From positions 62,001-126,000 of the forward strand of contig NZ_JACVCV010000014.1 in assembly GCF_017811155.1 (NCBI RefSeq): DNA of 64,000 bases, written 5' to 3'. How positions within the stretch are numbered: the stretch's first letter is position 1; every line of letters starts with the position of its first letter. The notes under the pieces are model-generated. The model searched no databases and had not been told where the DNA came from. It saw nothing but the letters and a program-made list of their open reading frames with translations. Source of the stretch: Lunatimonas salinarum. Its GTDB lineage: Bacteria; Bacteroidota; Bacteroidia; Cytophagales; Cyclobacteriaceae. Of the stretch, positions 46,800-55,360 are shown piece after piece. Position numbers and translations under genes: made by a program.

Positions 46800-47228
46800 T
46801 TAATAAGTTAGTAGGTTATCCCTTGATTTTAGTTTGGATATATCCAGTTTTACGATGTTTTGAATTCCTTTTAATTTTGACAGCCGCTCAATATACATAG
46901 TAAGATCCAGCCCGTCTGTCTTATCCTGAAATAACAGGAAGTAATCTATGATTTTTAGCTCCGGCACCAGAAATCGAGCCTGTCCCGCCAAAGGGTAAGA
47001 CTTATTTCGCAGCAACTGGATAAAGCCGAATTCTTTTTCCAATAGGTACTGAGAAATAATTAATGTGGGCTGATTGGTAAATTCCATGGTATAGTCAGCA
47101 CCTTTTTTTAACTCCAAACCTAGACAGTTATTGATCATCCAAGCCATCTTATAGTCCTTAAGGGGAGCTACAAGGCCCAAAAGATCAAAATCGTAGGTCG
47201 ATTCTATCAGGAGTTTACTTTTCTTCAT
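46800..47228 (-). CDS. IPExxxVDY family protein
   Basis: 142 residues. Small cytosolic protein of a Bacteroidetes-specific family named for its motif, here as LVPELKIIDYFLLFQ near residue 90. Function unknown. It lies just upstream of pyk on the same strand (17-base gap), a neighbourhood that may reflect co-regulation. Confidence 0.85.
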   Translation of the reverse strand: MKKSKLLIESTYDFDLLGLVAPLKDYKMAWMINNCLGLELKKGADYTMEFTNQPTLIISQYLLEKEFGFIQLLRNKSYPLAGQARFLVPELKIIDYFLLFQDKTDGLDLTMYIERLSKLKGIQNIVKLDISKLKSRDNLLTY

Positions 47229-47275
47229 TTAGGAAGAATTTAAACGAACAAAGTTAGAAATTTTATCTCAACTTC

Positions 47276-47283
47276 TATCTTTG
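47276..47283 (+). promoter_or_regulatory. -7 box upstream of acpP
   Basis: TATCTTTG (exact TAnnTTTG). A second, weaker set lies nearer: TTG at 47318-47320 and TTTCTTTG at 47341-47348 with a 20-base spacer. Either could drive acpP-fabF-rnc. Confidence 0.45.
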
Positions 47284-47377
47284 CGGGGAAGTTCTTAAAT
47301 TTAGTCAGCCTTTTTTTTTGACATTAAGGTTTTAAATAATTTTCTTTGCGGAGTGTTTTAACTAAACTGATCACAAA

Positions 47378-47614
47378 ATGTCTGAAATTGCACAAAAAGT
47401 AAAAGCCATTATCGTAGATAAATTGGGCGTAGAAGAGTCTGAAGTTACTCCTGAGGCTAGCTTCACCAATGATCTGGGCGCAGATTCCCTGGACACGGTA
47501 GAACTTATTATGGAGTTCGAGAAGGAGTTCAACATTTCTATTCCCGATGACCAAGCTGAGCAAATCGGTACTGTGGGTCAGGCGGTTAGCTATTTGGAGG
47601 CTAACGTAAAATAA
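47378..47614 (+). CDS. acpP: Acyl carrier protein
   Basis: 78 residues. Carries growing acyl chains on phosphopantetheine at the Ser of [14 protein letters not shown]. Highly acidic. fabF starts 20 bases downstream, the usual acpP-fabF-rnc order. Confidence 0.98.
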   Translation: MSEIAQKVKAIIVDKLGVEESEVTPEASFTNDLGADSLDTVELIMEFEKEFNISIPDDQAEQIGTVGQAVSYLEANVK

Positions 47615-47634
47615 TCCATACTTAAAATCATTCC

Positions 47635-48888
47635 ATGAATTTAAGAAGAGTAGTTGTAACAGGTTTAGGTGCCCTCACACCTATCGGCAATACCGTTCCA
47701 GCGTTTTGGAAGGGGTTGGCGTCAGGCGTGAGTGGTGCTGCACCTATTACCAGGTTTGACGCCACCCTTTTCAAGACCCAGTTTGCCTGTGAGGTGAAGA
47801 ATCTCAACGTGGAAGACTACCTTGATCGAAAGGAAGCCAGAAAAATTGACCCCTACGCACAGTATGCGATGATTGCAGTGGATGAAGCCATGCAAGATGC
47901 GGCAATAGATCTGGAGAAAGTTAACCTGGTAAGGGCAGGAGTGATTTGGGGTTCTGGAATTGGTGGACTTAAGACGTTTCAAGACGAAGTTACGTCCTTT
48001 GCCACAGGAGATGGAACTCCAAGATTTAATCCTTTTTTCATACCGAAGATGATCGCCGATATAGCGGCGGGCGTTATTTCGATCAAATATGGATTCCAAG
48101 GACCAAATTTCGCTACCGTATCTGCCTGTGCATCTGCTACCAATGCGCTTATCGATGCCTTTAACTACATTCGTCTGGGTAAGGCGGATATCTTCATTAC
48201 CGGGGGGTCGGAAGCAGCCGTTACAGAAGCGGGAGTGGGTGGATTCAATGCGTTGAAGGCTCTGTCCCAGCGGAACGATTCTCCGGAGACAGCCTCAAGG
48301 CCTTTTGACAAGGATAGGGATGGTTTCGTGTTGGGCGAAGGTGCCGGCGCTATCATTTTGGAGGAATACGAACATGCCAAAGCCCGTGGGGCCAAAATAT
48401 ATGCTGAACTTGTAGGTGGCGGCATGACAGGAGACGCTTATCACATGACAGCTCCCCACCCAGAAGGACGTGGTGCAGCCAATGTGATGAAATTTGCATT
48501 GGAAGATGCAGGGATGAATCCTGAGGATATAGACTATATAAATGTACATGGAACCTCTACACCGTTAGGTGATCTGAGTGAGGTAAAAGCAATTCAGCAG
48601 GTATTCGGCGAAAATGCTTACAAGCTGAATATCAGTAGTACCAAGTCCATGACTGGGCACCTATTGGGTGCAGCAGGGGCAATAGAGGCAATCGCAAGTA
48701 TACTCGCTATGAAAAACAGTTTGGTGCCCCCCACTATCAATCACTTTACCGATGATGAGGAAGTGGATACTAAATTGAATCTAACCTTTAATAAAGCCCA
48801 AGAGCGTACCATCAATGCTGCATTGAGTAATACATTTGGATTTGGAGGGCATAACTGCTCGATCATATTTAGAAAATTAACCGAGTAA
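47635..48888 (+). CDS. fabF: 3-oxoacyl-ACP synthase II
   Basis: 417 residues. Condenses malonyl-ACP with acyl-ACP in fatty-acid elongation. Active-site Cys in VSACASATNAL, His in VHGTSTPLGD and His in SMTGHLLGAAG; Lys in SSTKSMTG. The rnc start is 2 bases after the stop. Confidence 0.98.
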   Translation: MNLRRVVVTGLGALTPIGNTVPAFWKGLASGVSGAAPITRFDATLFKTQFACEVKNLNVEDYLDRKEARKIDPYAQYAMIAVDEAMQDAAIDLEKVNLVRAGVIWGSGIGGLKTFQDEVTSFATGDGTPRFNPFFIPKMIADIAAGVISIKYGFQGPNFATVSACASATNALIDAFNYIRLGKADIFITGGSEAAVTEAGVGGFNALKALSQRNDSPETASRPFDKDRDGFVLGEGAGAIILEEYEHAKARGAKIYAELVGGGMTGDAYHMTAPHPEGRGAANVMKFALEDAGMNPEDIDYINVHGTSTPLGDLSEVKAIQQVFGENAYKLNISSTKSMTGHLLGAAGAIEAIASILAMKNSLVPPTINHFTDDEEVDTKLNLTFNKAQERTINAALSNTFGFGGHNCSIIFRKLTE

Positions 48889-48890
48889 AT

Positions 48891-49634
48891 TTGAGGATTT
48901 TACGTTTACTGCGGATTCACGAGCTTGGATATGGTAAACAAGATAAAAGGCTTGCTTCAGCTATCAAAATGATAGTTGGTAGCAAGCCTTTAAACTTATC
49001 TCTGTATAGGCTTGCACTTAGGCACGCTTCTGCTGCTGAGGAGCTCAAAAATGGAGTCAAGGTATCCAATGAGCGGTTGGAATACCTAGGAGATGCTGTT
49101 CTCGGTACAATTGTTGCAGAGTACCTCTTTATGAAATTCCCCTATCGGGACGAGGGATTTCTGACTGAAACGCGGTCCAGGATCGTAAATAGGGAATCCC
49201 TCAACCAAGTAGGGATCAAAGTAGGATTGCCAACCCTCGTAGAAGCCGGTGCTGCATCAAAAAACCCCTTTGGTTTTAAGTCGATGTACGGCGATACCTT
49301 GGAAGCCTTAATAGGAGCGATTTACCTGGATCGAGGGTACCGGTTTTGCCGAACGTTTGTCTGTCGCAGGCTGATTTTACCCTATTTTGACATTGATAAT
49401 ATTATCAATACCACCACCAATTTTAAGAGTAAAGTGATCGAATGGTCTCAGCGAGATAACAAAGAGGTTGATTTTAAGCTAATATCTGTTTCCGGCGCGC
49501 AACGATTTAAGGAGTTTATTGTTGAATTGCATGTGGACGGGCAGCCATTTGCCGAGGGAAAGGGCCCGACCAAGAAAAAGGCGGAGCAAGAAGCAGCAAG
49601 GCTTGCCTGTGAAAGACTCCAAATGCCCATATAG
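48891..49634 (+). CDS. rnc: Ribonuclease III
   Basis: 247 residues from a TTG start directly after fabF; later in-frame starts would cut off the conserved helix that precedes the catalytic domain. Catalytic motif NERLEYLGDAVLG and DTLEALIGAIYLDRG with the acidic metal ligands, then a C-terminal dsRNA-binding domain (PTKKKAEQEAARLACERL). Processes rRNA precursors and other double-stranded RNA. Confidence 0.95.
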   Translation: MRILRLLRIHELGYGKQDKRLASAIKMIVGSKPLNLSLYRLALRHASAAEELKNGVKVSNERLEYLGDAVLGTIVAEYLFMKFPYRDEGFLTETRSRIVNRESLNQVGIKVGLPTLVEAGAASKNPFGFKSMYGDTLEALIGAIYLDRGYRFCRTFVCRRLILPYFDIDNIINTTTNFKSKVIEWSQRDNKEVDFKLISVSGAQRFKEFIVELHVDGQPFAEGKGPTKKKAEQEAARLACERLQMPI

Positions 49635-49672
49635 CCGCTTTCTACCAATCCTAAACACCTATTCTATCCTCT

Positions 49673-51523
49673 ATGGCTTCTATCATTCTCGGCGGTGCGA
49701 CTGTCAATCAAACACCCTTGAATTGGGAAGGGAACTTTACTAACTTGGTTTCCGCAATCCAGGAGGCCAAGTCGCGGCAGGTTCGTTTGCTATGTTTGCC
49801 AGAGTTAAGTATTACAGGATATGGGAGCGAAGACCTATTTTTAAGCTATTGGTATCCCAAAAAGGCCCTGAATAGCCTACAAAAATTATTACCCCATACC
49901 CAAGATATCGTCGTTTGTGTAGGCCTTCCCGTTAGGGTAGGGCAGCAGGTTTATAACTGCGTAGCCGTTGTCGATGATCAGCAACTGAAAGGATTTGTTG
50001 CTAAGCAGTTCTTGGCAATTGATGGGGTTCACTACGAATACAGGTGGTTTACTCCATGGGAAGCAGGACAAGTCATTTCCTTTGATTTTTTTGGGAAAGA
50101 AGTTCCTTTGGGAGATATGGTGTTTTCGGTAGATGGCTTTAAGTTTGGTTTTGAAATATGCGAAGATGCTTGGCGTGGGAAGCTTCGTCCCGGCTACAGG
50201 TTGCGGGAGCGGGGAGTAGATATCATTCTTAATCCGAGTGCCAGCCATTTTGCCATGGGAAAAAGCAGGCTGCGCGAAGTGCTGGTGAAAGAGAGCTCAC
50301 GCACGTTGGAGGCTATCTATTTTTACACGAACCTGCTAGGGAATGAGTCCGGGAGAATGATTTTTGATGGTGAAGTATTATTGGCACAAGCGGGTAAATT
50401 ATTGGTAAAAAACGAGCTTTTGTCTTTTGCCGATTACCAATTGTTAACTCATCGAGTGGTGAAGGGCGAAAAACCCACGACCGGCCTACATATTGTACAT
50501 AACAGGAACGAGGAATTCACCAAGGCATCGGCACTTGCTTTGTTCGATTATTTGCGAAAGAGCCGTAGCAAGGGCTTTGTACTTTCCCTCAGTGGGGGGG
50601 CAGACTCTTCGTCCATAGCGGTGCTAGTGGCCGAAATGGTCCGTAGAGGAGTGGAGGAGCTGGGTATGAAGCGATTTTCAGGTAAGTTGCGGCTTGGGGC
50701 CTCCGTTAATTCGGCTAGGCCCATCAGGGAGGTGGTGGGGGAACTATTAACTGTTGCCTATCAGGGAACAGAAAACTCCTCCGAAGCCACATTGGAAAGT
50801 GCCAGGATGCTGGCAGAAAGTATTGGAGCCGTTTTTTACCAATGGAGTATTTCAAGTGAAGTCGCTTCCTACACTCAAAAGATAGAGCAGGCGCTTGGGC
50901 GTAAACTTACCTGGGAAAAAGATGATCTAGCACTTCAAAACATACAAGCAAGGGCTCGGTCTCCCATTATTTGGATGCTTGCGAATATTCATAATGCATT
51001 GCTTTTGACGACGTCTAACCGAAGCGAGGGAGATGTAGGGTATGCCACTATGGACGGTGATACCAGCGGTAGCATTTCTCCCATAGCTGCTGTGGACAAG
51101 TATTTTATCTTGCAATGGCTTCAATGGGCGGAAAAATCCCTTGGTTACAAAGGACTAAAGGGAGTCAATGCGCTACAGCCTTCTGCCGAACTCCGACCGC
51201 TGGATAATAATCAAACCGATGAGGAGGACCTGATGCCGTATTCGGTTATTGTGGCTATTGAACGCCTGGCAATTCGGGATAGACGAAGCCCCGCGGATGT
51301 TTACCTGATTTTGAAGGAAGAGCTGGGATTTGATCCGGGACTTTTGAAATCCTACGTTTCCAAGTTTTTTCGACTTTGGTCTAGAAATCAGTGGAAGAGA
51401 GAGCGGCTAGCCCCGTCCTTTCACTTGGATGAATTTAACGTGGATCCCAAGACTTGGTATCGATTCCCGATTCTCTCCGGTGGCTACGAAGAGGAATTGA
51501 AGGAATTGGACGGATTAGATTGA
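49673..51523 (+). CDS. nadE: Glutamine-dependent NAD+ synthase
   Basis: 616 residues. N-terminal nitrilase-type amidotransferase domain (Glu in LCLPELSITGYG, Lys in AKQFLAIDG, Cys in FEICEDAW) supplies ammonia; C-terminal synthetase has the PP-loop SLSGGADSSS (~300) and TTSNRSEGDVGYATMDGD. Makes NAD+ from deamido-NAD+. Follows rnc by 38 bases and precedes lgt by 33. Confidence 0.97.
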   Translation: MASIILGGATVNQTPLNWEGNFTNLVSAIQEAKSRQVRLLCLPELSITGYGSEDLFLSYWYPKKALNSLQKLLPHTQDIVVCVGLPVRVGQQVYNCVAVVDDQQLKGFVAKQFLAIDGVHYEYRWFTPWEAGQVISFDFFGKEVPLGDMVFSVDGFKFGFEICEDAWRGKLRPGYRLRERGVDIILNPSASHFAMGKSRLREVLVKESSRTLEAIYFYTNLLGNESGRMIFDGEVLLAQAGKLLVKNELLSFADYQLLTHRVVKGEKPTTGLHIVHNRNEEFTKASALALFDYLRKSRSKGFVLSLSGGADSSSIAVLVAEMVRRGVEELGMKRFSGKLRLGASVNSARPIREVVGELLTVAYQGTENSSEATLESARMLAESIGAVFYQWSISSEVASYTQKIEQALGRKLTWEKDDLALQNIQARARSPIIWMLANIHNALLLTTSNRSEGDVGYATMDGDTSGSISPIAAVDKYFILQWLQWAEKSLGYKGLKGVNALQPSAELRPLDNNQTDEEDLMPYSVIVAIERLAIRDRRSPADVYLILKEELGFDPGLLKSYVSKFFRLWSRNQWKRERLAPSFHLDEFNVDPKTWYRFPILSGGYEEELKELDGLD

Positions 51524-51556
51524 TATTAATGTTATTTTAGCCAAAATTTAATAATC

Positions 51557-52675
51557 ATGATGGATTCGGTATTATCGTATGTGGTGTGGAGTCCCCATCC
51601 CGCAGTTTTTGCTGGTTTTGAACGTCTAAGATGGTACAGCCTCCTATTTGCGTTGGGTTTTATCATTTCCCAGCAGATAATGATGTACATCTACCGAAAG
51701 GAGGGACACGACGAAAAGCTCGTGGACCGATTGACGATCTATATGGTATTGGCTACAATACTTGGAGCGAGGTTAGGGCACGTTTTCTTTTACGAACCGG
51801 ATAAGTACCTGAGTAATCCGATAGACATCCTGAAGGTATGGGAAGGGGGATTAGCCAGCCACGGAGCTGCCTTGGGGATATTGTTTGCACTATGGCTATA
51901 TGCCAGGAAGACCCCCGGGCAGAGTTACCTGTGGGTGGTGGATCGCATTGTGATTGTAGTGGCAATGACCGGGGCGATGATTCGAGTTGGGAATCTGATG
52001 AACTCCGAGATAGGTGGTAAGGCAACAGGGACGGATAGTGGATTTGTGTATGCCCGGGACGCAGAGGAGATTTTGGAAACATTAAGACTTCCTTTGGAAG
52101 AAGTGACGGCTTATAAGCCATTGGATCGTACTGGTGAACTTCAGGGGACGGGTATTGTGCCCGTAAACTTCGACCTCCGGATCGCCAAGGGAGGATTTGA
52201 CGAGGCGGAACTTAGCGAGGCGATAGCCAGGGATGTAAAATACGCCCTTACACGTTTTAAAAGCTCGCAGAAATACTTGGCGGAAGATGCTACTTCTCCG
52301 TTGGATTTTTCTGTTTCGGATCAGGGGGATCATTATTTGGTGACGGTACGTACCTTTGGGGTGGCCAAATATCCCACGCAGATCTACGAATCGTTATCCT
52401 ATTTCATCATATTTCTTGCCCTGTATTTTGGCTGGCGAAAATACCAGGCTCGAATTCCGGAAGGATTGTATCTCGGGATATTTTTGGTATCGGTCTTTGG
52501 GATGCGATTTATTTGGGAATTCCTGAAAGAAGTTCAGGTGGATTTTGAAGAAGAATTGACCTTCAATATGGGGCAGGCATTGAGTATTCCACTGGTGCTG
52601 TCGGGTATTGCATTAATCATTTATTCGATTAAAAAAGGCACCCCTCCACATGCGAAAACATCCGGCACCCTGTAG
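51557..52675 (+). CDS. lgt: Prolipoprotein diacylglyceryl transferase, with insertion
   Basis: 372 residues; typical enzymes have ~270-290. Inner-membrane enzyme that attaches diacylglycerol to the lipobox Cys of lipoproteins. The Lgt signature is seen in GAMIRVGNLMNSEIGG (~139-154), with GLASHGAALG before it and YPTQIYESL after. An extra ~105 soluble residues lie between (~160-265), predicted periplasmic. Similar long forms are known in Bacteroidetes (from memory). Needed for the many lipoproteins here, such as SusD. Confidence 0.95.
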   Translation: MMDSVLSYVVWSPHPAVFAGFERLRWYSLLFALGFIISQQIMMYIYRKEGHDEKLVDRLTIYMVLATILGARLGHVFFYEPDKYLSNPIDILKVWEGGLASHGAALGILFALWLYARKTPGQSYLWVVDRIVIVVAMTGAMIRVGNLMNSEIGGKATGTDSGFVYARDAEEILETLRLPLEEVTAYKPLDRTGELQGTGIVPVNFDLRIAKGGFDEAELSEAIARDVKYALTRFKSSQKYLAEDATSPLDFSVSDQGDHYLVTVRTFGVAKYPTQIYESLSYFIIFLALYFGWRKYQARIPEGLYLGIFLVSVFGMRFIWEFLKEVQVDFEEELTFNMGQALSIPLVLSGIALIIYSIKKGTPPHAKTSGTL

Positions 52676-52698
52676 CGGTTAATATCGGAGTACTTGCA

Positions 52699-52920
52699 CT
52701 AAGGTACGGGATCGTGCCCGTGCCCGCCCCAAGGATGGCATTTGGAGAGACGCTTGATCCCAAGCCAGCCCCCTTTCCGAACCCCATATTTGGAAATAGC
52801 ATCCTTCATGTAGTGTGAGCAGGTAGGTGTGAATCTACAGGAAGGAGGGAATAATGGAGAAATGAGGTGTTGGTACACCAATATGGGGAAAATGGCGATT
52901 TTCTTTATTACTTCCTTCAA
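52699..52920 (-). CDS. yidD: Membrane protein insertion efficiency factor YidD
   Basis: 73 residues. Short membrane-associated protein with [17 protein letters not shown] and [14 protein letters not shown], the family signatures. It aids YidC-dependent insertion. Convergent with lgt. Confidence 0.95.
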   Translation of the reverse strand: MKEVIKKIAIFPILVYQHLISPLFPPSCRFTPTCSHYMKDAISKYGVRKGGWLGIKRLSKCHPWGGHGHDPVP

Positions 52921-52993
52921 CTTTTGGCGGTTTGTATACTAAATCCTTTATTTGACGGTTTAGTTCTTGCTTGGCTATAAAAAAAGGAACCAA

Positions 52994-54451
52994 TTGAAGT
53001 TTTATGTCATCCATACGTTAGTCAGATGCTGTTGCCTGTTGGGGTTAATATCACTTTTTCCTCTCGGTACGCTCGCTCAAATTGTAATTGATCCTGCAGA
53101 TACTGATGTGAATGTGCCTAAACAGGTGACAGTAAATGCCATATTTTTTGTGGGAAACGAAAAGACCCGGAAGAGCATCATATCTCGGGAGATGGACATT
53201 ACTGAGGGCATCACGTACGAATGGGAGGAGTTTGTCGCAATGGTCAATGCTGACCAAAAGAAAATCTATAATCTCCTTTTGTTCAATACGGTAGATGTAA
53301 AGCCATATTTTGTGGCAGAAAACCAAGTAGAGGTGTTGGTAACGGTCACGGAGCGCTGGTATATACTTCCTAGCGTGATATTTACGCTTGCAGACCGAAA
53401 TTTTTCAGAGTGGTGGATCAATCAGGACAGGGATTTTTCCCGTGTCAATTACGGGCTCAAACTGGATCATAACAATGTAGGGGGCAGAAACGAAAAGCTC
53501 AGATTGGTCGGACAGTTGGGATTCACACAAGCATTTGATATCCAATATAGCAAGCCATACATTGATAAAAAGCAGCTGCATGGCCTCTCCGCCCGATTCA
53601 ATTATTTCACCAACAAGACCATTGCGGTCCGTTCCCGAGATAATCGGCAGGTGTTCTACACTAATGAAAATGAGGAGGTGTTGCGCAGGTCGATGAATGC
53701 ATTGCTGAGTTACTCCTATCGCGGCAGTTATTACAATTTTCACTCAGCGGCATTAGGGTATCATCAGAGCATGATCCATGAGGATGTTTTGGTGCAAAAC
53801 CCCCGTTATTTTTCCGATATTGGCACGAGACTTACTTATTTTTTTGCTTCCTATAATTACCGGCATGACAAGCGGGATAATAATGCCTATGCTACGGATG
53901 GCGAATACCTGAGTCTGGGGGTGAATAAATATGGCCTCTTTTCGCGCGATAACATTAATGAGACAGAGTTCACCCTAATAGCTAATCGATATTTGCCTCT
54001 TGGAGGGAAATTTCATTTGGCGAGTGGTCTCTCAGCCTCTGCATTTCTAAGTCCCCGGCAGCCATACACATTGGTTAGGGGAGTCGGATACCGCCCTGAT
54101 TTTATCCGAGGCTACGAAGTAAATGTCATTGAAGGACAACAGCTTGTGGTGCATAAAAACAGCCTTCGCTTTGAACTGATTGATGTGGCATTTGATATTT
54201 CTGCGTATATGCCCATTGACGAGTTTGCCGTTTTTCCCTTCAAAGCATATTTTAGTGCTAATTTCGACCACGGATATGTGAACGATAGGAATAGACTTCC
54301 GGAAAACCTTCGACTTACCAATCGGTACTTATATGGATATGGCGTAGGTCTAGACCTTGTTACACTTTACGATACCGTGATTCGATTTGAGTATTCAATC
54401 AATAACCAAGGTATGGGTAATTTCTTTATTAACATGAAGGCCCCCTTTTAA
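52994..54451 (+). CDS. Omp85/BamA-like outer-membrane protein
   Basis: 485 residues from a TTG at 52994 with AGGA six bases upstream (a TTG at 52967 is possible). Signal peptide ends near LGTLAQ. One POTRA-like domain (VNAIFFVGNEKTRKSIISRE and VTVTERWYILP) followed by a surface-antigen beta-barrel. Too short to be BamA (~850 residues); probably an accessory Omp85 protein. Substrate unknown. Confidence 0.8.
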   Translation: MKFYVIHTLVRCCCLLGLISLFPLGTLAQIVIDPADTDVNVPKQVTVNAIFFVGNEKTRKSIISREMDITEGITYEWEEFVAMVNADQKKIYNLLLFNTVDVKPYFVAENQVEVLVTVTERWYILPSVIFTLADRNFSEWWINQDRDFSRVNYGLKLDHNNVGGRNEKLRLVGQLGFTQAFDIQYSKPYIDKKQLHGLSARFNYFTNKTIAVRSRDNRQVFYTNENEEVLRRSMNALLSYSYRGSYYNFHSAALGYHQSMIHEDVLVQNPRYFSDIGTRLTYFFASYNYRHDKRDNNAYATDGEYLSLGVNKYGLFSRDNINETEFTLIANRYLPLGGKFHLASGLSASAFLSPRQPYTLVRGVGYRPDFIRGYEVNVIEGQQLVVHKNSLRFELIDVAFDISAYMPIDEFAVFPFKAYFSANFDHGYVNDRNRLPENLRLTNRYLYGYGVGLDLVTLYDTVIRFEYSINNQGMGNFFINMKAPF

Positions 54452-54532
54452 TTTTCCAATTTTTGGTTTTGTAATATATATTTTTGTATTATATTTCTTG
54501 TCTATTCCCTTTTTTGATCAAGCGTGATTTTT

Positions 54533-55360
54533 ATGGGAAGTTTCAAGCTGCTTATGCAATGGTTTTTGATGGCCATTCCACTGGCCGCTGCTGCGCAAAA
54601 TGGCACAGAAGTGCTCCCTAAAGGAGCAAGGAGCCTCGGTATGGCCAATACGCATCTGACCCTTCTGGAGGGGTGGGCGATTTTTAATAACGTTGGGGCG
54701 ATGGCTCAGGTAGACGAATCTCAGGTTTTTGTGGGATATGATCATCGATTGGGATTAACGGAGCTCACTACCTTGGGTGCGGGTGGCGTATGGAAGACGA
54801 GTTCGGGAGCATGGGGATTAGGACTGAGCTCCTATGGTGCGGCCCACTTTAACCAACAGGCCATCGGTTTGGGGTATTCGAACAAATTGGGAATCGCCAG
54901 CTTGGGGGCTAAATTGACGTATTTTCAAACGAATATTGAAGGGTTTGGTAGGAGTGCTGCGCCTTTGATTGAGCTGGGCGGTGTGGCGGAACTAGGTCCA
55001 AATGTCTTGTTCGGTGCGCATATTTATAATCTTGGTAGGGCCAGGTTAAGTAAGCTTACCCAAGAATATCTGCCCACGGTGGTGAAAGCGGGTATCTCTT
55101 ACCGTCCAACCGATTTTTTTATGATCAATGCGGAGGTCGAGAAGGAGGTTTACTTGGATCCGCTATTTAAAATGGGTTTGGAATACAGTATACAAGAAAA
55201 GCTTGACCTTCGAGCAGGCGTTCATACCCACCCGGAGCAGATGTTTTTTGGAATTGGTTTTAGGCCGGGCAGGTACCGCTTGGATTATGCGGTTAGTCAA
55301 CATCATCAGTTGGGTTTTACCCACCATTTTTCGTTCAACCTGCTGTGGAACCAACCATGA
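54533..55360 (+). CDS. PorV/PorQ-like outer-membrane protein
   Basis: 275 residues from ATG 54533. Signal peptide ends near AAAAQN. Family start LPKGARSLGMANTHLTLLEGWAIFNNVGAM (split: GARSLGMANT then WAIFNNVGAMA), then a repeated GxGxS/T beta-barrel. PorV/PorQ-type (FadL-like) proteins shuttle or anchor T9SS cargo. The exact type here is uncertain. The next gene overlaps it by 4 bases (ATGA), so they are translationally coupled. Confidence 0.75.
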   Translation: MGSFKLLMQWFLMAIPLAAAAQNGTEVLPKGARSLGMANTHLTLLEGWAIFNNVGAMAQVDESQVFVGYDHRLGLTELTTLGAGGVWKTSSGAWGLGLSSYGAAHFNQQAIGLGYSNKLGIASLGAKLTYFQTNIEGFGRSAAPLIELGGVAELGPNVLFGAHIYNLGRARLSKLTQEYLPTVVKAGISYRPTDFFMINAEVEKEVYLDPLFKMGLEYSIQEKLDLRAGVHTHPEQMFFGIGFRPGRYRLDYAVSQHHQLGFTHHFSFNLLWNQP

